A stretch of 64,000 bases of DNA from Novosphingobium nitrogenifigens DSM 19370 (GCF_000192575.1 NZ_GL876933.1:656698-720697); one strand, 5' to 3'; numbered from the stretch's first letter, positions 1 through 9,800 are shown. Notes: generated by a model from the letters alone, not told the origin. Program-made: numbers and translations.

Positions 1-1795
1 TGCCGATGGTGAACGTCGTGCCCGCCTTTTCGTGGATCACGCTTTCCAGCGCGGCGATGCGGGTGGCGAATTCGCCCGACAGCGTGGCCAGGCGTTCGCG
101 ATCGACCTTGATGCCGTGGCCTTCCATCGTGGCAATGACCTGCACCAGCGGACGGTCGACCCGCTGGTAGATGCGGGTGCCGCCTTCCTCGGCAAGACGC
201 GGGGCGAGGACGGCATGAAGGCGCCATGTCACTTCGGCATCTTCGGCCGCATAGCGCGTGGCGTCGGGCAGGGGGACTTCGGCAAAGGAAATGGCTTTCT
301 TGCCGGTCCCGGCCACGTCCTTGAACTTGATCGTCGTGTGGCCAAGGTGGCGTTCGGCCAGTTCGTCCATGCCGTGACCGAACGGCATCGGTTCGCCGCG
401 CCCGGCGTCGAGGCAGAAGCTCATCACCATGGTGTCGTCGATCGGGGCGACCGCAATGCCGTGACGGGCGAGCACGGTCAGGTCGTACTTGATGTTCTGT
501 CCGACTTTCAGGACCGAATCGTCTTCGAGCAGCGGCTTGAGCAGGGCGAGCGCGCGGGCCTTGTCGATCTGGCGCGGGCGTTCGGCAAACATGTCGGTGG
601 TGTTGCCGTGGCCGAGCGGGATGTAGCAGGCAGCGCCGGGGCCGGTCGCAAGGCTGATCCCGACGAGATCGGCGCCCACCGCATCGAGCGCGCTCGTTTC
701 GGTATCGACCGCGACGAGACCGGCCGCCTGTGCCCGGGCGATCCACTCTTCGAGATCGGCTTCGTCCTGTACGCAGGGATAGGCGGCCGTGTCGATGGCG
801 GGCCATTCGGGCAGGGGCTGGCGATTCCCGGTTTCCGGGGCCGTCGGTGCGGCCGGAGCAGGGGCGCCGGTGGTGCGTGCCGCAGGGGCTGCCGTTTCGC
901 GCGTGCCGAGCTTGCGCAGAAGGCTGGTAAAGCCGTGCTCGCCCAGGAAGGCCGCGAGCGGATCGGGCGGAATCGGGCCGAGCGTGAAATCGTCGAGCGG
1001 GATCGGCAGTGCGCAATCGTCTTTGAGCGCGATGAGCTTGCGCGACAGGCGTGCCATGTCGGCCTGCTCGATCAGGCTTTCGCGCAATTTGCCCGCCTTC
1101 ATCGCGGGGGCATTGGCCAATGCGGTTTCGAGGTCGCCGTTTTCCTGAATGAGCTTGGTCGCGGTCTTGGGGCCGATGCCGCGAATGCCGGGCACGTTGT
1201 CGACCGCGTCACCCATCAGCGCGAGAACGTCGCCGACCTTTTCAGGGGGGACGCCGAACTTGTCGACCACTTCGGGAATGAAGACGCGCTGGTTCTTCAT
1301 GGTGTCGAGCATGTCGACGCGTCCGCCGCCGGGGTATTCCCCCACCAGCTGCATGAGGTCCTTGTCCGACGAGACGATGGTGACGTCCCAGCCCTGTGCC
1401 GCTGCGGCACGCGTATAGGAGGCGATGAGATCGTCGGCCTCGAGACCCGCTTCCTCGATGCAAGCGAGGCTGAACGCGCGGGTGGCGTCGCGAATCAGGG
1501 GGAACTGGGGAACCAGATCCTCAGGCGGAGGCGGCCGGTTTGCCTTGTAGGCGTCATAAAGTTCGTTTCGGAACGTCACCGAGCCCTTGTCGAGAATCAC
1601 CGCGAGGTGAGTCGGGCCGTCCGCCGCGTGAAGGTCCTCGGCCAGCTTCCACAGCATGGTCGTATAGCCATAGACCGCGCCGACCGGCACACCCTGCGGG
1701 TTGGTGAGCGGGGGCAGGCGGTGATAGGCCCTGAAAATATAGGCCGAACCATCGACGAGATAGAGGTGGTTGCGAGGCTTGGCGGGAACGTCCAT
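1..1795 (-). CDS. polA: DNA polymerase I, N-terminal part (runs off the left edge)
   Basis: DNA polymerase I fills gaps and removes RNA primers in the cytoplasm. About 598 codons are visible from the ATG at 1793-1795. The N-terminus reads MDVPAKPRNHLYLVDGSAYIFRAY, in this family the start of the 5'-3' exonuclease domain with its first metal-binding Asp. Further on, GYTTMLWKL, EADDLIASY, SSDKDLMQLV and GIGPKTATKLI are exonuclease and helix-hairpin-helix motifs. The following residues cover the 3'-5' proofreading domain region and the start of the polymerase thumb (GHGIKVDRERLATL near the left edge). The palm and fingers lie outside the window. The opposite-strand open frame covering the same DNA is a codon-bias shadow. 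Confidence 0.95.
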   Translation of the reverse strand, partial: MDVPAKPRNHLYLVDGSAYIFRAYHRLPPLTNPQGVPVGAVYGYTTMLWKLAEDLHAADGPTHLAVILDKGSVTFRNELYDAYKANRPPPPEDLVPQFPLIRDATRAFSLACIEEAGLEADDLIASYTRAAAAQGWDVTIVSSDKDLMQLVGEYPGGGRVDMLDTMKNQRVFIPEVVDKFGVPPEKVGDVLALMGDAVDNVPGIRGIGPKTATKLIQENGDLETALANAPAMKAGKLRESLIEQADMARLSRKLIALKDDCALPIPLDDFTLGPIPPDPLAAFLGEHGFTSLLRKLGTRETAAPAARTTGAPAPAAPTAPETGNRQPLPEWPAIDTAAYPCVQDEADLEEWIARAQAAGLVAVDTETSALDAVGADLVGISLATGPGAACYIPLGHGNTTDMFAERPRQIDKARALALLKPLLEDDSVLKVGQNIKYDLTVLARHGIAVAPIDDTMVMSFCLDAGRGEPMPFGHGMDELAERHLGHTTIKFKDVAGTGKKAISFAEVPLPDATRYAAEDAEVTWRLHAVLAPRLAEEGGTRIYQRVDRPLVQVIATMEGHGIKVDRERLATLSGEFATRIAALESVIHEKAGTTFTIG

Positions 1796-2088
1796 GCTGG
1801 CCCTGTTAGCGAGCGAAGCGGCAAACCGCCAGCCTTGCGCGTGGCAACGATCAGTCTTGTGGATGCAACGTTCCATCGCACCTGAAAGGCGCTTGAACGT
1901 GCGGTTTTCCGGGGCATAAAAAGCCTTCGCTTCCACGGCGATATGACAAGGGTGACGCTGCAAGTGCGCAGAACGCTTGCAACGCGATGAATTGCCGATT
2001 AATTGGGGCTGGAAGTCTATCGCCAGAGTAGGCTTTGCGGCGGGCTGCTTGCCCGGCGCGGTTCACTTCAATCCAGGGATTGTAACGC

Positions 2089-2274
2089 ATGCGCAAGCTC
2101 ATCCTCGCCGCTGTCGCCGGCACCGCTTTTGCTCTCGCGGGCTGCTCGGAGAAGGCTCCGGAAGCCACCGAAGCCGCTGTTGAAGCCACCGACACCGGTT
2201 CGGCTGACGCTTCGGACGTCGCTGCTGATGCCAGCTCGGAAGCTGCCGCCGACGCGAGCGCTGCCGCTAAGTAA
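2089..2274 (+). CDS. Small Ala/Asp/Glu-rich lipoprotein
   Basis: A 61-residue protein with a short basic N-terminus, a hydrophobic stretch and an LAGC lipobox (Cys at about residue 19), so it should be exported and lipidated by Lgt/LspA. The mature part is only about 43 residues of Ala, Glu, Asp, Ser and Thr with no recognisable domain; it is acidic and probably disordered. It is monocistronic and ends 55 bp before a clear intrinsic terminator. Entericidin-like lipoproteins are similar in size, but no specific family is recognised. The lipobox and terminator make it a credible gene despite its size. Confidence 0.75.
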   Translation: MRKLILAAVAGTAFALAGCSEKAPEATEAAVEATDTGSADASDVAADASSEAAADASAAAK

Positions 2275-2329
2275 TCTTCGCCCGCAAGGGTAGATTACCG
2301 GCACCGTCTTTATGACGGGGAATAGGAAG

Positions 2330-2363
2330 AGGGAGTCGGGTCGACGGGCCGGGCTCCCTTTTT
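2330..2363 (+). terminator. Intrinsic terminator of the small lipoprotein gene
   Basis: The arms AGGGAGTC (2330-2337) and GGCTCCCT (2352-2359, one G-U pair) form a GC-rich stem followed by a run of five T at 2359-2363. Confidence 0.75.
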
Positions 2364-2430
2364 CCATGTCCGGCGTTTCCATATCCTGCGACCGGCTGCG
2401 GGAATCGCTCTGGCCCTTTCATCGGGCATG

Positions 2431-2456
2431 AAAAAAGGCGCCCATTGGGCGCCTTT
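2431..2456 (-). terminator. Intrinsic terminator of the beta-lactamase-like gene
   Basis: Perfect inverted repeat AAAGGCGCCC / GGGCGCCTTT with a 3-nt loop. On the minus strand it ends in a six-T tract (complement of 2431-2436), 26 bp after the stop codon at 2482. Confidence 0.85.
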
Positions 2457-2481
2457 CTCGTGACCGCAATAAGGCCGCAGA

Positions 2482-3459
2482 TCAGCGGCGACTTTGCTGA
2501 ATGTCGCTGCGCGGCAGGATCTGGCTATAGCCGTCGTAAAGCGCGCGGGTGATCTGCGCGATCATGTTGGCATGGATGAGGTGCCCTTCCGGACCGGCGA
2601 CGAATACGGCCAGTGCAAGATGGCGCCCGTCGGGCAGGCGGATAATGCCGACGTCGTCGGTAACGCCTGACAGCGTTCCGGTCTTGTGGGCAAAGATGGT
2701 GCCTTCGGGAAGGCCTGCGCGCATCCGGTTCTTGCCGGTGCTGGTCCGCGTCATCGTGTCGAGCAGGACGGCGCGACTCTGCGGGCTCAGGGCGCCGCCG
2801 CGGTCGATCGCGGCGAGCAGCGCGGCCATAGCGCGCGGCGTGCTGCTGGTATGGGTGTCGATCGTCTTGGCCGGATTGATGTGACCGTCGTCGCGGACGA
2901 GCGTTGCCATCGTGCTGTCGAGATGCTGCCCGACGATGCCGTTCTTCGACAGCCAGGAATTGACCGCGCCGATCCCGCCGACTGCCGCAATCAGGCCGTC
3001 GGTGGCGTGATTGTTGCTGCGCGTGATCATCAGTTCCATCAACTGCTGCGCAGTCATGACCGGGCCGGGGCGCACGGCTGCGACCGCGCTGTGTGAGCGT
3101 TCGGCCACAGGCATCATCATCGGCAGTTGCTGGTCGAGTCGGTGGCGGCCCTGTTCGACGCCGGCCAGGAACGTGGCGGCAACGGCCACCTTGGCGGTGC
3201 TCGCCATCGGGAAGGGCATGTCGCCGTTGACGAGAACCTGTCCGCCGCCGTCGAGATCGACCGCCGCCACGCCGACGCGACCGCGTGCGCGGGCCACGAT
3301 CGCTTCGACCGTGCGCTGGATAGCCAGATCGTGCTGATCCTGAACCGGGGCGGGCGACCGGCTCTGTACCGCAGGCGTCGTCGCCAGCAGTGCAGGCACC
3401 GCGACGAGCGCGGCGAGAACGGTCGAAATCTTGCGAGCGTTAACTTTGAGACCTTGCAT
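2482..3459 (-). CDS. Exported class A beta-lactamase-like serine hydrolase lacking the catalytic Glu166
   Basis: A 325-residue protein with a signal peptide (hydrophobic segment about residues 12-30) and the beta-lactamase/transpeptidase fold. Visible motifs are S87-T-A-K90 (the SxxK nucleophile box), S148-N149-N150 in the SDN position and K259-T-G261. Spacing from the first Ser to the second motif is 61 residues, matching class A enzymes. The omega-loop is different: aligning LDSTMATLV (180-188) with the family pattern LDRWEPELN puts Met184 at Glu166 and Val188 at Asn170, with no Glu nearby. Class A enzymes need Glu166 for deacylation, so this protein probably binds or is acylated by beta-lactam-like ligands without efficient turnover, or acts on another substrate. 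It is monocistronic and followed by a good terminator. The fold is near certain; beta-lactamase activity is doubtful. Confidence 0.85.
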   Translation of the reverse strand: MQGLKVNARKISTVLAALVAVPALLATTPAVQSRSPAPVQDQHDLAIQRTVEAIVARARGRVGVAAVDLDGGGQVLVNGDMPFPMASTAKVAVAATFLAGVEQGRHRLDQQLPMMMPVAERSHSAVAAVRPGPVMTAQQLMELMITRSNNHATDGLIAAVGGIGAVNSWLSKNGIVGQHLDSTMATLVRDDGHINPAKTIDTHTSSTPRAMAALLAAIDRGGALSPQSRAVLLDTMTRTSTGKNRMRAGLPEGTIFAHKTGTLSGVTDDVGIIRLPDGRHLALAVFVAGPEGHLIHANMIAQITRALYDGYSQILPRSDIQQSRR

Positions 3460-3774
3460 GGCCGGCCAGTACCCCTGAGGCTTCCCTGATCGCCTCTATG
3501 ACCTAGGAGGACTGGGATCTTAACCGATTGCAATTCGCGGGGAAAGAACCTCGGTATTCATCCGGGCGCTGGCTTGGGGCAGTCTGCCCCTTCCGGAATG
3601 AATGCGGCAAGGTGTGATCGCAATGGCCGACGGGGGAATCGGGGCGAGCGACGGAGCGGTTTCTCCGTGCGGCAGGCGACTTGCGGGGTGCGCTGCGGGT
3701 TCGAAAAAAGGGCGGGGTGGCGCGAAGGTTTTGCCCTCGCGCCCTATCCCCTGATCGTCAGTGTCCCCAGATCG
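3460..3774. other. Intergenic region between metK and the beta-lactamase-like gene
   Basis: This 315-bp stretch has no convincing gene. It holds the candidate metK terminator at its right end and must contain the promoter for the minus-strand gene starting at 3459. A 140-codon open frame that enters from 3574 on the plus strand is antisense to metK and is not credible. Confidence 0.6.
3704..3745 (-). terminator. Candidate terminator after metK
   Basis: The arms AGGGCG (3709-3714) and CGCCCT (3740-3745) pair directly next to a six-A run (3704-3709) that gives a U-tract on the minus-strand transcript. An alternative inner stem (3719-3728 with 3735-3743) competes with it, so the fold is uncertain. 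Confidence 0.45.
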
Positions 3775-4995
3775 TCAGAGGCCTGCTGCGGCCTTGAGAT
3801 CGGCAACCAGATCGGTGCGTTCCCACGGGAACAGATCGCCTTCGGGCTTGCGGCCGAAATGACCGTAAGCTGCGGTCGGCGAATAGATCGGCTTGTTGAG
3901 TGCAAGATTGACGCGGATGCCGCGCGGGGTCAGCCCGCCCAGGCGTTCGCGTGCCACCTTGGCAACCGCAGCTTCGAGTGCCGCGTCGTCGATTGCGCCG
4001 GTGCCGTGGGTGTCGACATAGAGCGACAGCGGCTCGGACACGCCGATCGCATAGGCGACCTGGATCGTGCAGCGATGGGCAAGGCCCGCCGCAACGATGT
4101 TCTTGGCAAGGTAGCGGGTGACATAGGCCGCCGAGCGGTCGACCTTGGTCGGGTCCTTGCCCGAGAACGCGCCGCCGCCGTGCGGGCTGGCGCCGCCGTA
4201 AGTGTCGACGATGATCTTGCGCCCAGTCAGCCCGGCGTCGCCGTCGGGGCCGCCGATTTCGAAGCTGCCGGTCGGGTTGATGTGATAGACGGTGTTGTCC
4301 GTCAGCATCTCGGCCGGGATCACCTTGGCGATCGCGCCCTTGACCCATGCCTTGAGCTCGGCGTCCTTGGCGCCTTCGTCATAGCCCGGCTTGTGCTGGG
4401 TCGAGACGACGATGGCGGTGGCTTCGACCGGCTTGCCCCCGGCAAAGCGCAGGGTCACCTGGCTCTTGGCGTCAGGTTCGAGGAAGGGCGCCGCGCCCGA
4501 ATGACGGTCGGCGGCCAGCTGCTGAAGGATCTTGTGGCTGTAATCGAGCGTTGCCGGCATCAGGTCGGGCGTCTCGTCACAGGCGAAACCGAACATGATG
4601 CCCTGGTCGCCCGCGCCTTCGTCCTTGTTGTCGCCCGCGTCCACGCCCTGCGCGATATGCGCCGACTGCGGGTGCAGGTTGTTTTCAAAGCGGAAGGTCT
4701 GCCAGTGGAAGCCGGCCTGTTCGTAGCCGATGCGGCGCACGGTTTCGCGAACGACCCGCTCGACTTCTTCGGGAACGCCCGGAGCCCAGTTGCCGTCGGT
4801 GTCCATGATGCCCTTGCCGCGGATTTCACCGGCGAGCACGACGAGCTGTGTCGTCGTCAGGGTTTCACAGGCAATGCGCGCCTCGGGGTCCTTGCCGAGG
4901 AACAGGTCGACCACCGCATCGCTGATCTGGTCAGCGACCTTGTCCGGATGGCCTTCGGAAACGCTTTCGGAAGTGAAGAGATAATCGCTGCGCAT
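3775..4995 (-). CDS. metK: S-adenosylmethionine synthetase
   Basis: Methionine adenosyltransferase makes S-adenosylmethionine from methionine and ATP in the cytoplasm. The 406-residue product begins [20 protein letters not shown], with the GHPDK ATP-binding motif at 15-19. It also contains the [10 protein letters not shown] signature (about 125-134) and the Gly-rich [15 protein letters not shown] phosphate-binding loop. Length matches the family. It lies 39 bp downstream of lnt on the same strand and is probably cotranscribed. No good Shine-Dalgarno is visible before the ATG, only a weak 6-bp hairpin (see rejected items). Confidence 0.97.
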   Translation of the reverse strand: MRSDYLFTSESVSEGHPDKVADQISDAVVDLFLGKDPEARIACETLTTTQLVVLAGEIRGKGIMDTDGNWAPGVPEEVERVVRETVRRIGYEQAGFHWQTFRFENNLHPQSAHIAQGVDAGDNKDEGAGDQGIMFGFACDETPDLMPATLDYSHKILQQLAADRHSGAAPFLEPDAKSQVTLRFAGGKPVEATAIVVSTQHKPGYDEGAKDAELKAWVKGAIAKVIPAEMLTDNTVYHINPTGSFEIGGPDGDAGLTGRKIIVDTYGGASPHGGGAFSGKDPTKVDRSAAYVTRYLAKNIVAAGLAHRCTIQVAYAIGVSEPLSLYVDTHGTGAIDDAALEAAVAKVARERLGGLTPRGIRVNLALNKPIYSPTAAYGHFGRKPEGDLFPWERTDLVADLKAAAGL

Positions 4996-5034
4996 TGCCG
5001 CACCATATAAAGGAAGCTTTATGTCTGATGCGCT

Positions 5035-6624
5035 CTAGCGGGCCCGTCGCCGTGTGGCAACCGTGGTGAGCAAAAGAACGACTATGGCCCAGCCAAGGGC
5101 AAGGATGTTGCCAAGGCGGGCAAAGAGCGTGGGCGGCAAGGCAGCCGGAATGCGTCCGTCGCGCCGGTCGGCGGCATGGCGGGGAATGAAGGCGCGAACC
5201 GCGCCGCCCGCGTCGATCACCGCGCTGATCCCCGTGGTGGTGGAGCGCAGGACAGGAATACCTTCCTCGATCGCGCGCAGGCGGGCTTGCGCCAGATGCT
5301 GGGGAGGGCCCCAGGCGCCGAACCAGCCGTCGTTGGAGGGATTGAAGATATAGTCCGGGCGGCGGGTCGGGTCGGTGACTTCGCCTGAAAAGACGATTTC
5401 ATAGCAGATCTGGAAACCGGGATGGCCCCAGCCGCCCTCTCCGGCATCGCCCAGGTCGAGAGTCTGGGGGCCGGGGCCGGATTGGAAATCGAGATCGCCC
5501 GAGACGAGTCGCGACAGTCCGATCGGCGTCAGGAAGTCCCGCATGGGCAGGTATTCGCCGTAAGGAACCAGATGGGCCTTGGCATAATTGCCCCGGATCG
5601 CGCCGCTGCTGTCGAGCAGGGTGATGACATTCCAGGCGCCGTTAACCTGTCGTTTTTCCACAGAAAGATCGGTCGCGCCGGTCATCAGCAGGCTGTTGGG
5701 GCCGATGACGCGCCCCATGCGTTCGCGCGCGATCGCGGGATCGCCGCCATAAGTCGTCTGCTGATACCACCATGCGTCATAGCCCGGGCGCAGGTAGTCG
5801 GGGACGGCGCCTTCGGGCCAGAGCACGACCCGCGCGCCCGATCCGTCGACGGGGAGGCGGCGCGAGAGGCTGGCCAGTGTCTGGAACTGGCTTTCATACC
5901 GCGAGGCGTCGTTGATCTGGTCCTGCCCGATGTTGGGCTGGACCAACGTATAGGCGATGGGGCTGTCCCCCGGCGCGCCGCCGTGGGGGACCATGAACAA
6001 GGCCGCCGGAACCAGGGCGAGTGCCGAGGCGATGATGCGTCGGCCCGAATGCCATTCGCGCCACGCGATCAGCCAGAGCCCGGCGAGCAGGACGATCCCG
6101 CCAGAGAGCGCATAAGTGCCGCACCATGCGGCAAGTCCGGCAAGGCCGGGGCGGTCGAACGGTCCGAGGGCCACGGCGGCGAGCGGGTTCCACGGAAATC
6201 CGGTGAAAGCCCGGCCGCGCATGAGTTCCGAGATGGTCCAGCAGGCGGCAAACGAGGGAATGAGGGCAAGGCCCGCGCGGCGATGCAGCCACCAGCCGCC
6301 GAGTGCTGCCAGCATGGGGAAGATCGCGAGATAGAATGAAAGCAGGACTACCGCGACCCAGCCCAGCCATGCGGGCATCTGGGCCTGATAGGTAAAGGCG
6401 GTGGCGATCCAGTTGTTGCCGAGCGTGAAGTGCCCGACGCCGAACAGCCACGAGGCCCAGGCCGCGTCACGGGCGCGCGGCGCTCCGTCGAGCAGGGCAA
6501 GGAGGAGGGCAAAGGCCGCGAGCGTGAGTGGCCAGAGCATCAGCGGCTGGAAGCCGGTCGCCGCAAGGGCACCGGCTGCCAGCAGCATCAGCAGTCTGGC
6601 CAGCGTAAGGAAAGCTCTCGCCAT
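5035..6624 (-). CDS. lnt: Apolipoprotein N-acyltransferase
   Basis: Lnt N-acylates the lipid-modified N-terminal Cys of lipoproteins in the inner membrane, the last step of lipoprotein maturation. The 529-residue protein has about six hydrophobic segments in its first 210 residues and a last one at the C-terminus. Between them is a periplasmic nitrilase-like domain carrying the Glu-Lys-Cys triad: E271 in WPEGAVPDY, K349 in NYAKAHLVPYGEYLP and C407 in FQICYEIVF. Length is usual for the family. It precedes metK on the same strand and starts 27 bp after the DUF4167 gene stops. Confidence 0.95.
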   Translation of the reverse strand: MARAFLTLARLLMLLAAGALAATGFQPLMLWPLTLAAFALLLALLDGAPRARDAAWASWLFGVGHFTLGNNWIATAFTYQAQMPAWLGWVAVVLLSFYLAIFPMLAALGGWWLHRRAGLALIPSFAACWTISELMRGRAFTGFPWNPLAAVALGPFDRPGLAGLAAWCGTYALSGGIVLLAGLWLIAWREWHSGRRIIASALALVPAALFMVPHGGAPGDSPIAYTLVQPNIGQDQINDASRYESQFQTLASLSRRLPVDGSGARVVLWPEGAVPDYLRPGYDAWWYQQTTYGGDPAIARERMGRVIGPNSLLMTGATDLSVEKRQVNGAWNVITLLDSSGAIRGNYAKAHLVPYGEYLPMRDFLTPIGLSRLVSGDLDFQSGPGPQTLDLGDAGEGGWGHPGFQICYEIVFSGEVTDPTRRPDYIFNPSNDGWFGAWGPPQHLAQARLRAIEEGIPVLRSTTTGISAVIDAGGAVRAFIPRHAADRRDGRIPAALPPTLFARLGNILALGWAIVVLLLTTVATRRRAR

Positions 6625-6651
6625 ACAGCGCCCGCTCGCGGCGGAACCCGA

Positions 6652-7590
6652 TCAGCCTTCGACGGCCGGTTGGGCTTCTGGCAGGGGGTTCTTGCGAGGG
6701 CGACCGCGCTTCTTGGGCGCGGGTGCGGGCGTTTCGGCAACCGGTTCGGGAGCCGTTTCGACCGCAGCTTCGCTCGCGCTGTCGGGGCGCGGGCCGATGG
6801 CGGGCGGCAGGCTGCTCGGATCGAAGATCGGAGCAGCTTCGGCCGCTTCACCGGCTTCGTCGCGGGGAGCCGCTTCGGTTTCGCCACGACGCGGACGACG
6901 TTCGCTGCGACCGCGCGGGCCGCGAGCCGGGCGGCTTTCGCGGATGAAGGGGTTGTCCGGGGTTGCCGCGATCGGTTCGCCTTCGGCAGCGCGCACGCCT
7001 TCCATCGGCGCGGCGTCCGCGGTGAAGGATTCGGGGGCGGCCTGTTCGGGCGCACGTTCGTGGTTGCGCTGGCGCGGGCCGCGATCTTCGCGACGGTCGT
7101 CACGGCGTTCGCGGTCTCGATCGTCGCGACGGGGCTGGCGATCGTTGCGATCGTTGCGGTCGCTGTTGCCGCGATCGACGACTGGACGGTCGAAGGTCGG
7201 GAAATCGCTGTCGCCGCCGAATTCGAGCGCTTCGTCCTCGGCGTCCTGGTCCTGCCAGCGGTCGCCGCTGACACTGCCGTGGCCGCTGCCATAACCCTGG
7301 TTATAGCCGTTGCCGCCGCTCTGGCGCTGACGCTGTTCTTCCTGACGCAGACGGGTGTCGGCGATCACGCGGAAGTAGTGATCGGCAAACTGGAGGTAAT
7401 ACTCGGCCTGGACGCGGTCGCCGTTGAGATGAGCATCCTGCGCAAGCTTGCGATACTTTTCCAGCAACTGGGGCGCATTGCCCCGGGCGCGACTATCGAT
7501 GCGGTTAAGCTGCTGACCGCCGTTCTGCGCGCGGTTGTTCCCACGACCGCGCCGACGGTTGTTACCACGATTGTTGTTCAACTCAGGCAC
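6652..7590 (-). CDS. DUF4167 protein, Arg/Asn-rich and probably nucleic-acid binding
   Basis: A 312-residue protein whose N-terminus (MPELNNNRGNNRRRGRGNNR) is an Arg/Asn/Gly-rich RGG-like tail. It is followed by the compact conserved DUF4167 block LLEKYRKLAQDAHLNGDRV through AEYYLQFADHYFRV (about residues 42-76). The remaining about 230 residues are low-complexity: Arg/Asp-rich, then Ala/Pro/Glu-rich, ending in an AT-hook-like KKRGRPRKNP near the C-terminus. DUF4167 proteins are common in alphaproteobacteria beside prmC and prfA, as here. Function is unknown; binding to RNA or DNA is inferred from composition only. Confidence 0.85.
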   Translation of the reverse strand: MPELNNNRGNNRRRGRGNNRAQNGGQQLNRIDSRARGNAPQLLEKYRKLAQDAHLNGDRVQAEYYLQFADHYFRVIADTRLRQEEQRQRQSGGNGYNQGYGSGHGSVSGDRWQDQDAEDEALEFGGDSDFPTFDRPVVDRGNSDRNDRNDRQPRRDDRDRERRDDRREDRGPRQRNHERAPEQAAPESFTADAAPMEGVRAAEGEPIAATPDNPFIRESRPARGPRGRSERRPRRGETEAAPRDEAGEAAEAAPIFDPSSLPPAIGPRPDSASEAAVETAPEPVAETPAPAPKKRGRPRKNPLPEAQPAVEG

Positions 7591-7865
7591 GTCCTTATTT
7601 GGGCCGGCTTGTCGAAAGGGCTGGTCCGGTAAGTTTCGCGGGTACCCTTATGCAGCGCAACCTTAGTCTACGCTCCCCACGCGACGAGGCGGGAGGTCGA
7701 TCCCAGCATCTGCCTGGCGCCGGTACGAAGACCGACTATTGCGCAAATGGTGGAGCAGACCGGGACGGGAAGCCATCATCCGTTCCCCTGTCTGCGGGGC
7801 TAATTAGTGGCGCGTCGCGGCCTTGCCAAGTGAAATATTCGGTCAAATCCCCGGTTTCTTGCGGT

Positions 7866-8726
7866 TCAGGCGGTTATTTCCACAGCTCTTGGGCGTCCAC
7901 CAAGGTCGGTGTGGACCTGTGCGGCAAAACCGCCCTGTCGCGCCAACGCGCAGACCGCTTCGCCCTGAGTCCAGCCGATCTCGATCATGGCGATCCCGTC
8001 GGGCGCCAAAAGGTCGCCAAGCTGCGGGACAAGAACGCGATAATCGTCAAGACCCTCTGCCCCTGCGAACAAGGCGGAGTGCGGTTCATGATCGACGACG
8101 CTGCGGTCGAGGTCTGCGCTCGTTTCCACATAGGGCGGATTGGCAAGGACGAGATCGAAGCGTCCCAAATCCCTGGCCCAGCCCGGAGTGTGCCAGTCTG
8201 CCGCGATGATTCGCGCTCTTTGGCCAAGGCCGAGGCGGTTCGCATTGGCCCTCGCCATGGCAAGGGCGCCTTGCGAACGGTCGATGCCGATCCCTTGTGC
8301 TCCCGGCCAGATCGACAGCGCCGCACAGAGCAGCGCGCCCGAACCGGTGCCGAGATCGATGATCCTTTGCGGCGGACGTGCGGTGAACGCGGTCTCGGCA
8401 GCTTCGACCAAAGTCTCAGTGTCGCCGCGCGGGATCAGCACCTCGGGCCCTACCAGAAAGTCGAGGCCCCAGAATTCCTGATGCCCGGTGATATAGGCGA
8501 CCGGCTCGTGCGTCATTCGCCGGGCAACCAGCGGGGCAAACGTCGCGGGCACCGAATCGCGCATGTGGCGCAACACGAGGTCCGAGCGCGACACGCCCAG
8601 CGCATGGGCCATCAGCACTTCGGCATCGAGCCGGGCGGTGTCGCTGGTCGCGGCAAGGGTCTGCGCGGCTTCGACCAGCGCCTGCGCGATCGTCGGGGGA
8701 GGGTTCTGGGACACCCCCGGTCTCAA
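7866..8726 (-). CDS. prmC: Release factor glutamine methyltransferase
   Basis: PrmC methylates the Gln of the GGQ motif in peptide release factors. The 286-residue protein has the SAM-binding motif [12 protein letters not shown] and the catalytic NPPY at about 196-199 ([11 protein letters not shown]). The N-terminal helical substrate-binding region includes [14 protein letters not shown]. The start is a TTG at 8724-8726 that overlaps the prfA stop codon by 4 bp, so the enzyme is translationally coupled to its substrate; an in-frame GTG four codons on is an alternative start. Confidence 0.93.
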   Translation of the reverse strand: MRPGVSQNPPPTIAQALVEAAQTLAATSDTARLDAEVLMAHALGVSRSDLVLRHMRDSVPATFAPLVARRMTHEPVAYITGHQEFWGLDFLVGPEVLIPRGDTETLVEAAETAFTARPPQRIIDLGTGSGALLCAALSIWPGAQGIGIDRSQGALAMARANANRLGLGQRARIIAADWHTPGWARDLGRFDLVLANPPYVETSADLDRSVVDHEPHSALFAGAEGLDDYRVLVPQLGDLLAPDGIAMIEIGWTQGEAVCALARQGGFAAQVHTDLGGRPRAVEITA

Positions 8727-9793
8727 CTGTCCATCGCGGCGAGGCGCTTGGCCTGATCCTCGGCCGTCAGTGCGTCGATCAACTCGCCCAGGCCTGTCCC
8801 GGCCAGGATTTCGGGCAGGCGGTGGAGTGTCAGGTTGATGCGGTGGTCGGTCACGCGCCCTTGCGGGAAATTGTAGGTGCGGATGCGTTCGGAACGGTCG
8901 CCCGACCCGACCATGGCGCGTCGCGCTTCGGCTTCGGCACCCTGCGCCTGTTCGCGGCGCAAGTCGTAAAGCCGCGTGCGCAGGACCTGCATCGCCTTGG
9001 CCTTGTTCTTGTGCTGGCTGCGCTCGTCCTGCTGGGTGACGACGATGCCGGTCGGAAGGTGGGTGATGCGCACCGCCGAATCGGTGGTGTTCACATGCTG
9101 CCCCCCCGCGCCCGAGGCACGGTAGATGTCGATCTTGAGATCCTTGTCGTCGATCGAGACGTCGACTTCGTCAGGCTCGGGCAGGACCGCGACGGTCGCG
9201 GCGGAGGTGTGGATGCGGCCGCCGCTTTCGGTCACGGGGACGCGCTGCACCCGGTGGACGCCGCTCTCGTACTTCAGCTTTGCAAAGACCCCCTGTCCCG
9301 CGACATGGGCGATCACTTCCTTGAAGCCGCCGATGTCGCTGGCGTTGGCGGAAATGACTTCGACTTTCCACCCCTGCTCTGCGGCATAGCGCTCGTACAT
9401 GCGGAAGAGGTCGGCCGCGAACAGGGCCGCTTCGTCGCCGCCGGTCCCGGCCCGGATTTCCAGCATGGCGGGATGCGAATCGGCATTGTCGCGCGGCAGC
9501 ATGGCGAGCGCCAGGCGACGTTCCGCCTCGGGCAGTTCGGCCCGGATGCGCGCCATTTCCTCTTCGGCGAGCGCGCGCATGTCCGCGTCCGGTTCGTCGA
9601 GGGCGGCAAGGCTGGCGAGTTCGTCGCGCAGCAGGCGCACGTCGCGGGCCGTGTGCGCGACGGGTTCGAGTTCGGCATAGTCCCGGCTGGCGGCGATGAA
9701 GGCCTCGGCGTCCAGCGTCCCGGAAGCAAGGCGTGCTTCCAGTTCGGCAAAACGCGCGGCGATCTGGTCCAGCCGGGAATCAGCGATAGTCAT
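8723..9793 (-). CDS. prfA: Peptide chain release factor 1
   Basis: RF1 recognises UAA and UAG stop codons and triggers peptidyl-tRNA hydrolysis. The 356-residue protein has the GGQ motif at 230-232 within [17 protein letters not shown] and ends in the usual [16 protein letters not shown] tail. The ATG at 9793 ([15 protein letters not shown]) was chosen because it matches RF1 length; the frame stays open further upstream only as a shadow of hisS. It starts 7 bp after the hisS stop and overlaps prmC. Confidence 0.95.
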   Translation of the reverse strand: MTIADSRLDQIAARFAELEARLASGTLDAEAFIAASRDYAELEPVAHTARDVRLLRDELASLAALDEPDADMRALAEEEMARIRAELPEAERRLALAMLPRDNADSHPAMLEIRAGTGGDEAALFAADLFRMYERYAAEQGWKVEVISANASDIGGFKEVIAHVAGQGVFAKLKYESGVHRVQRVPVTESGGRIHTSAATVAVLPEPDEVDVSIDDKDLKIDIYRASGAGGQHVNTTDSAVRITHLPTGIVVTQQDERSQHKNKAKAMQVLRTRLYDLRREQAQGAEAEARRAMVGSGDRSERIRTYNFPQGRVTDHRINLTLHRLPEILAGTGLGELIDALTAEDQAKRLAAMDS

Positions 9794-9800
9794 GCCCGCG

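Noticed and set aside
4996..5034. Possible SAM/SAH riboswitch in front of metK
   Set aside because: A short stem ATAAAG / CTTTAT around GCTTCC recalls the SAM/SAH element, but the matching GGAGC pseudoknot partner is missing and the lnt-metK gap is only 39 bp.
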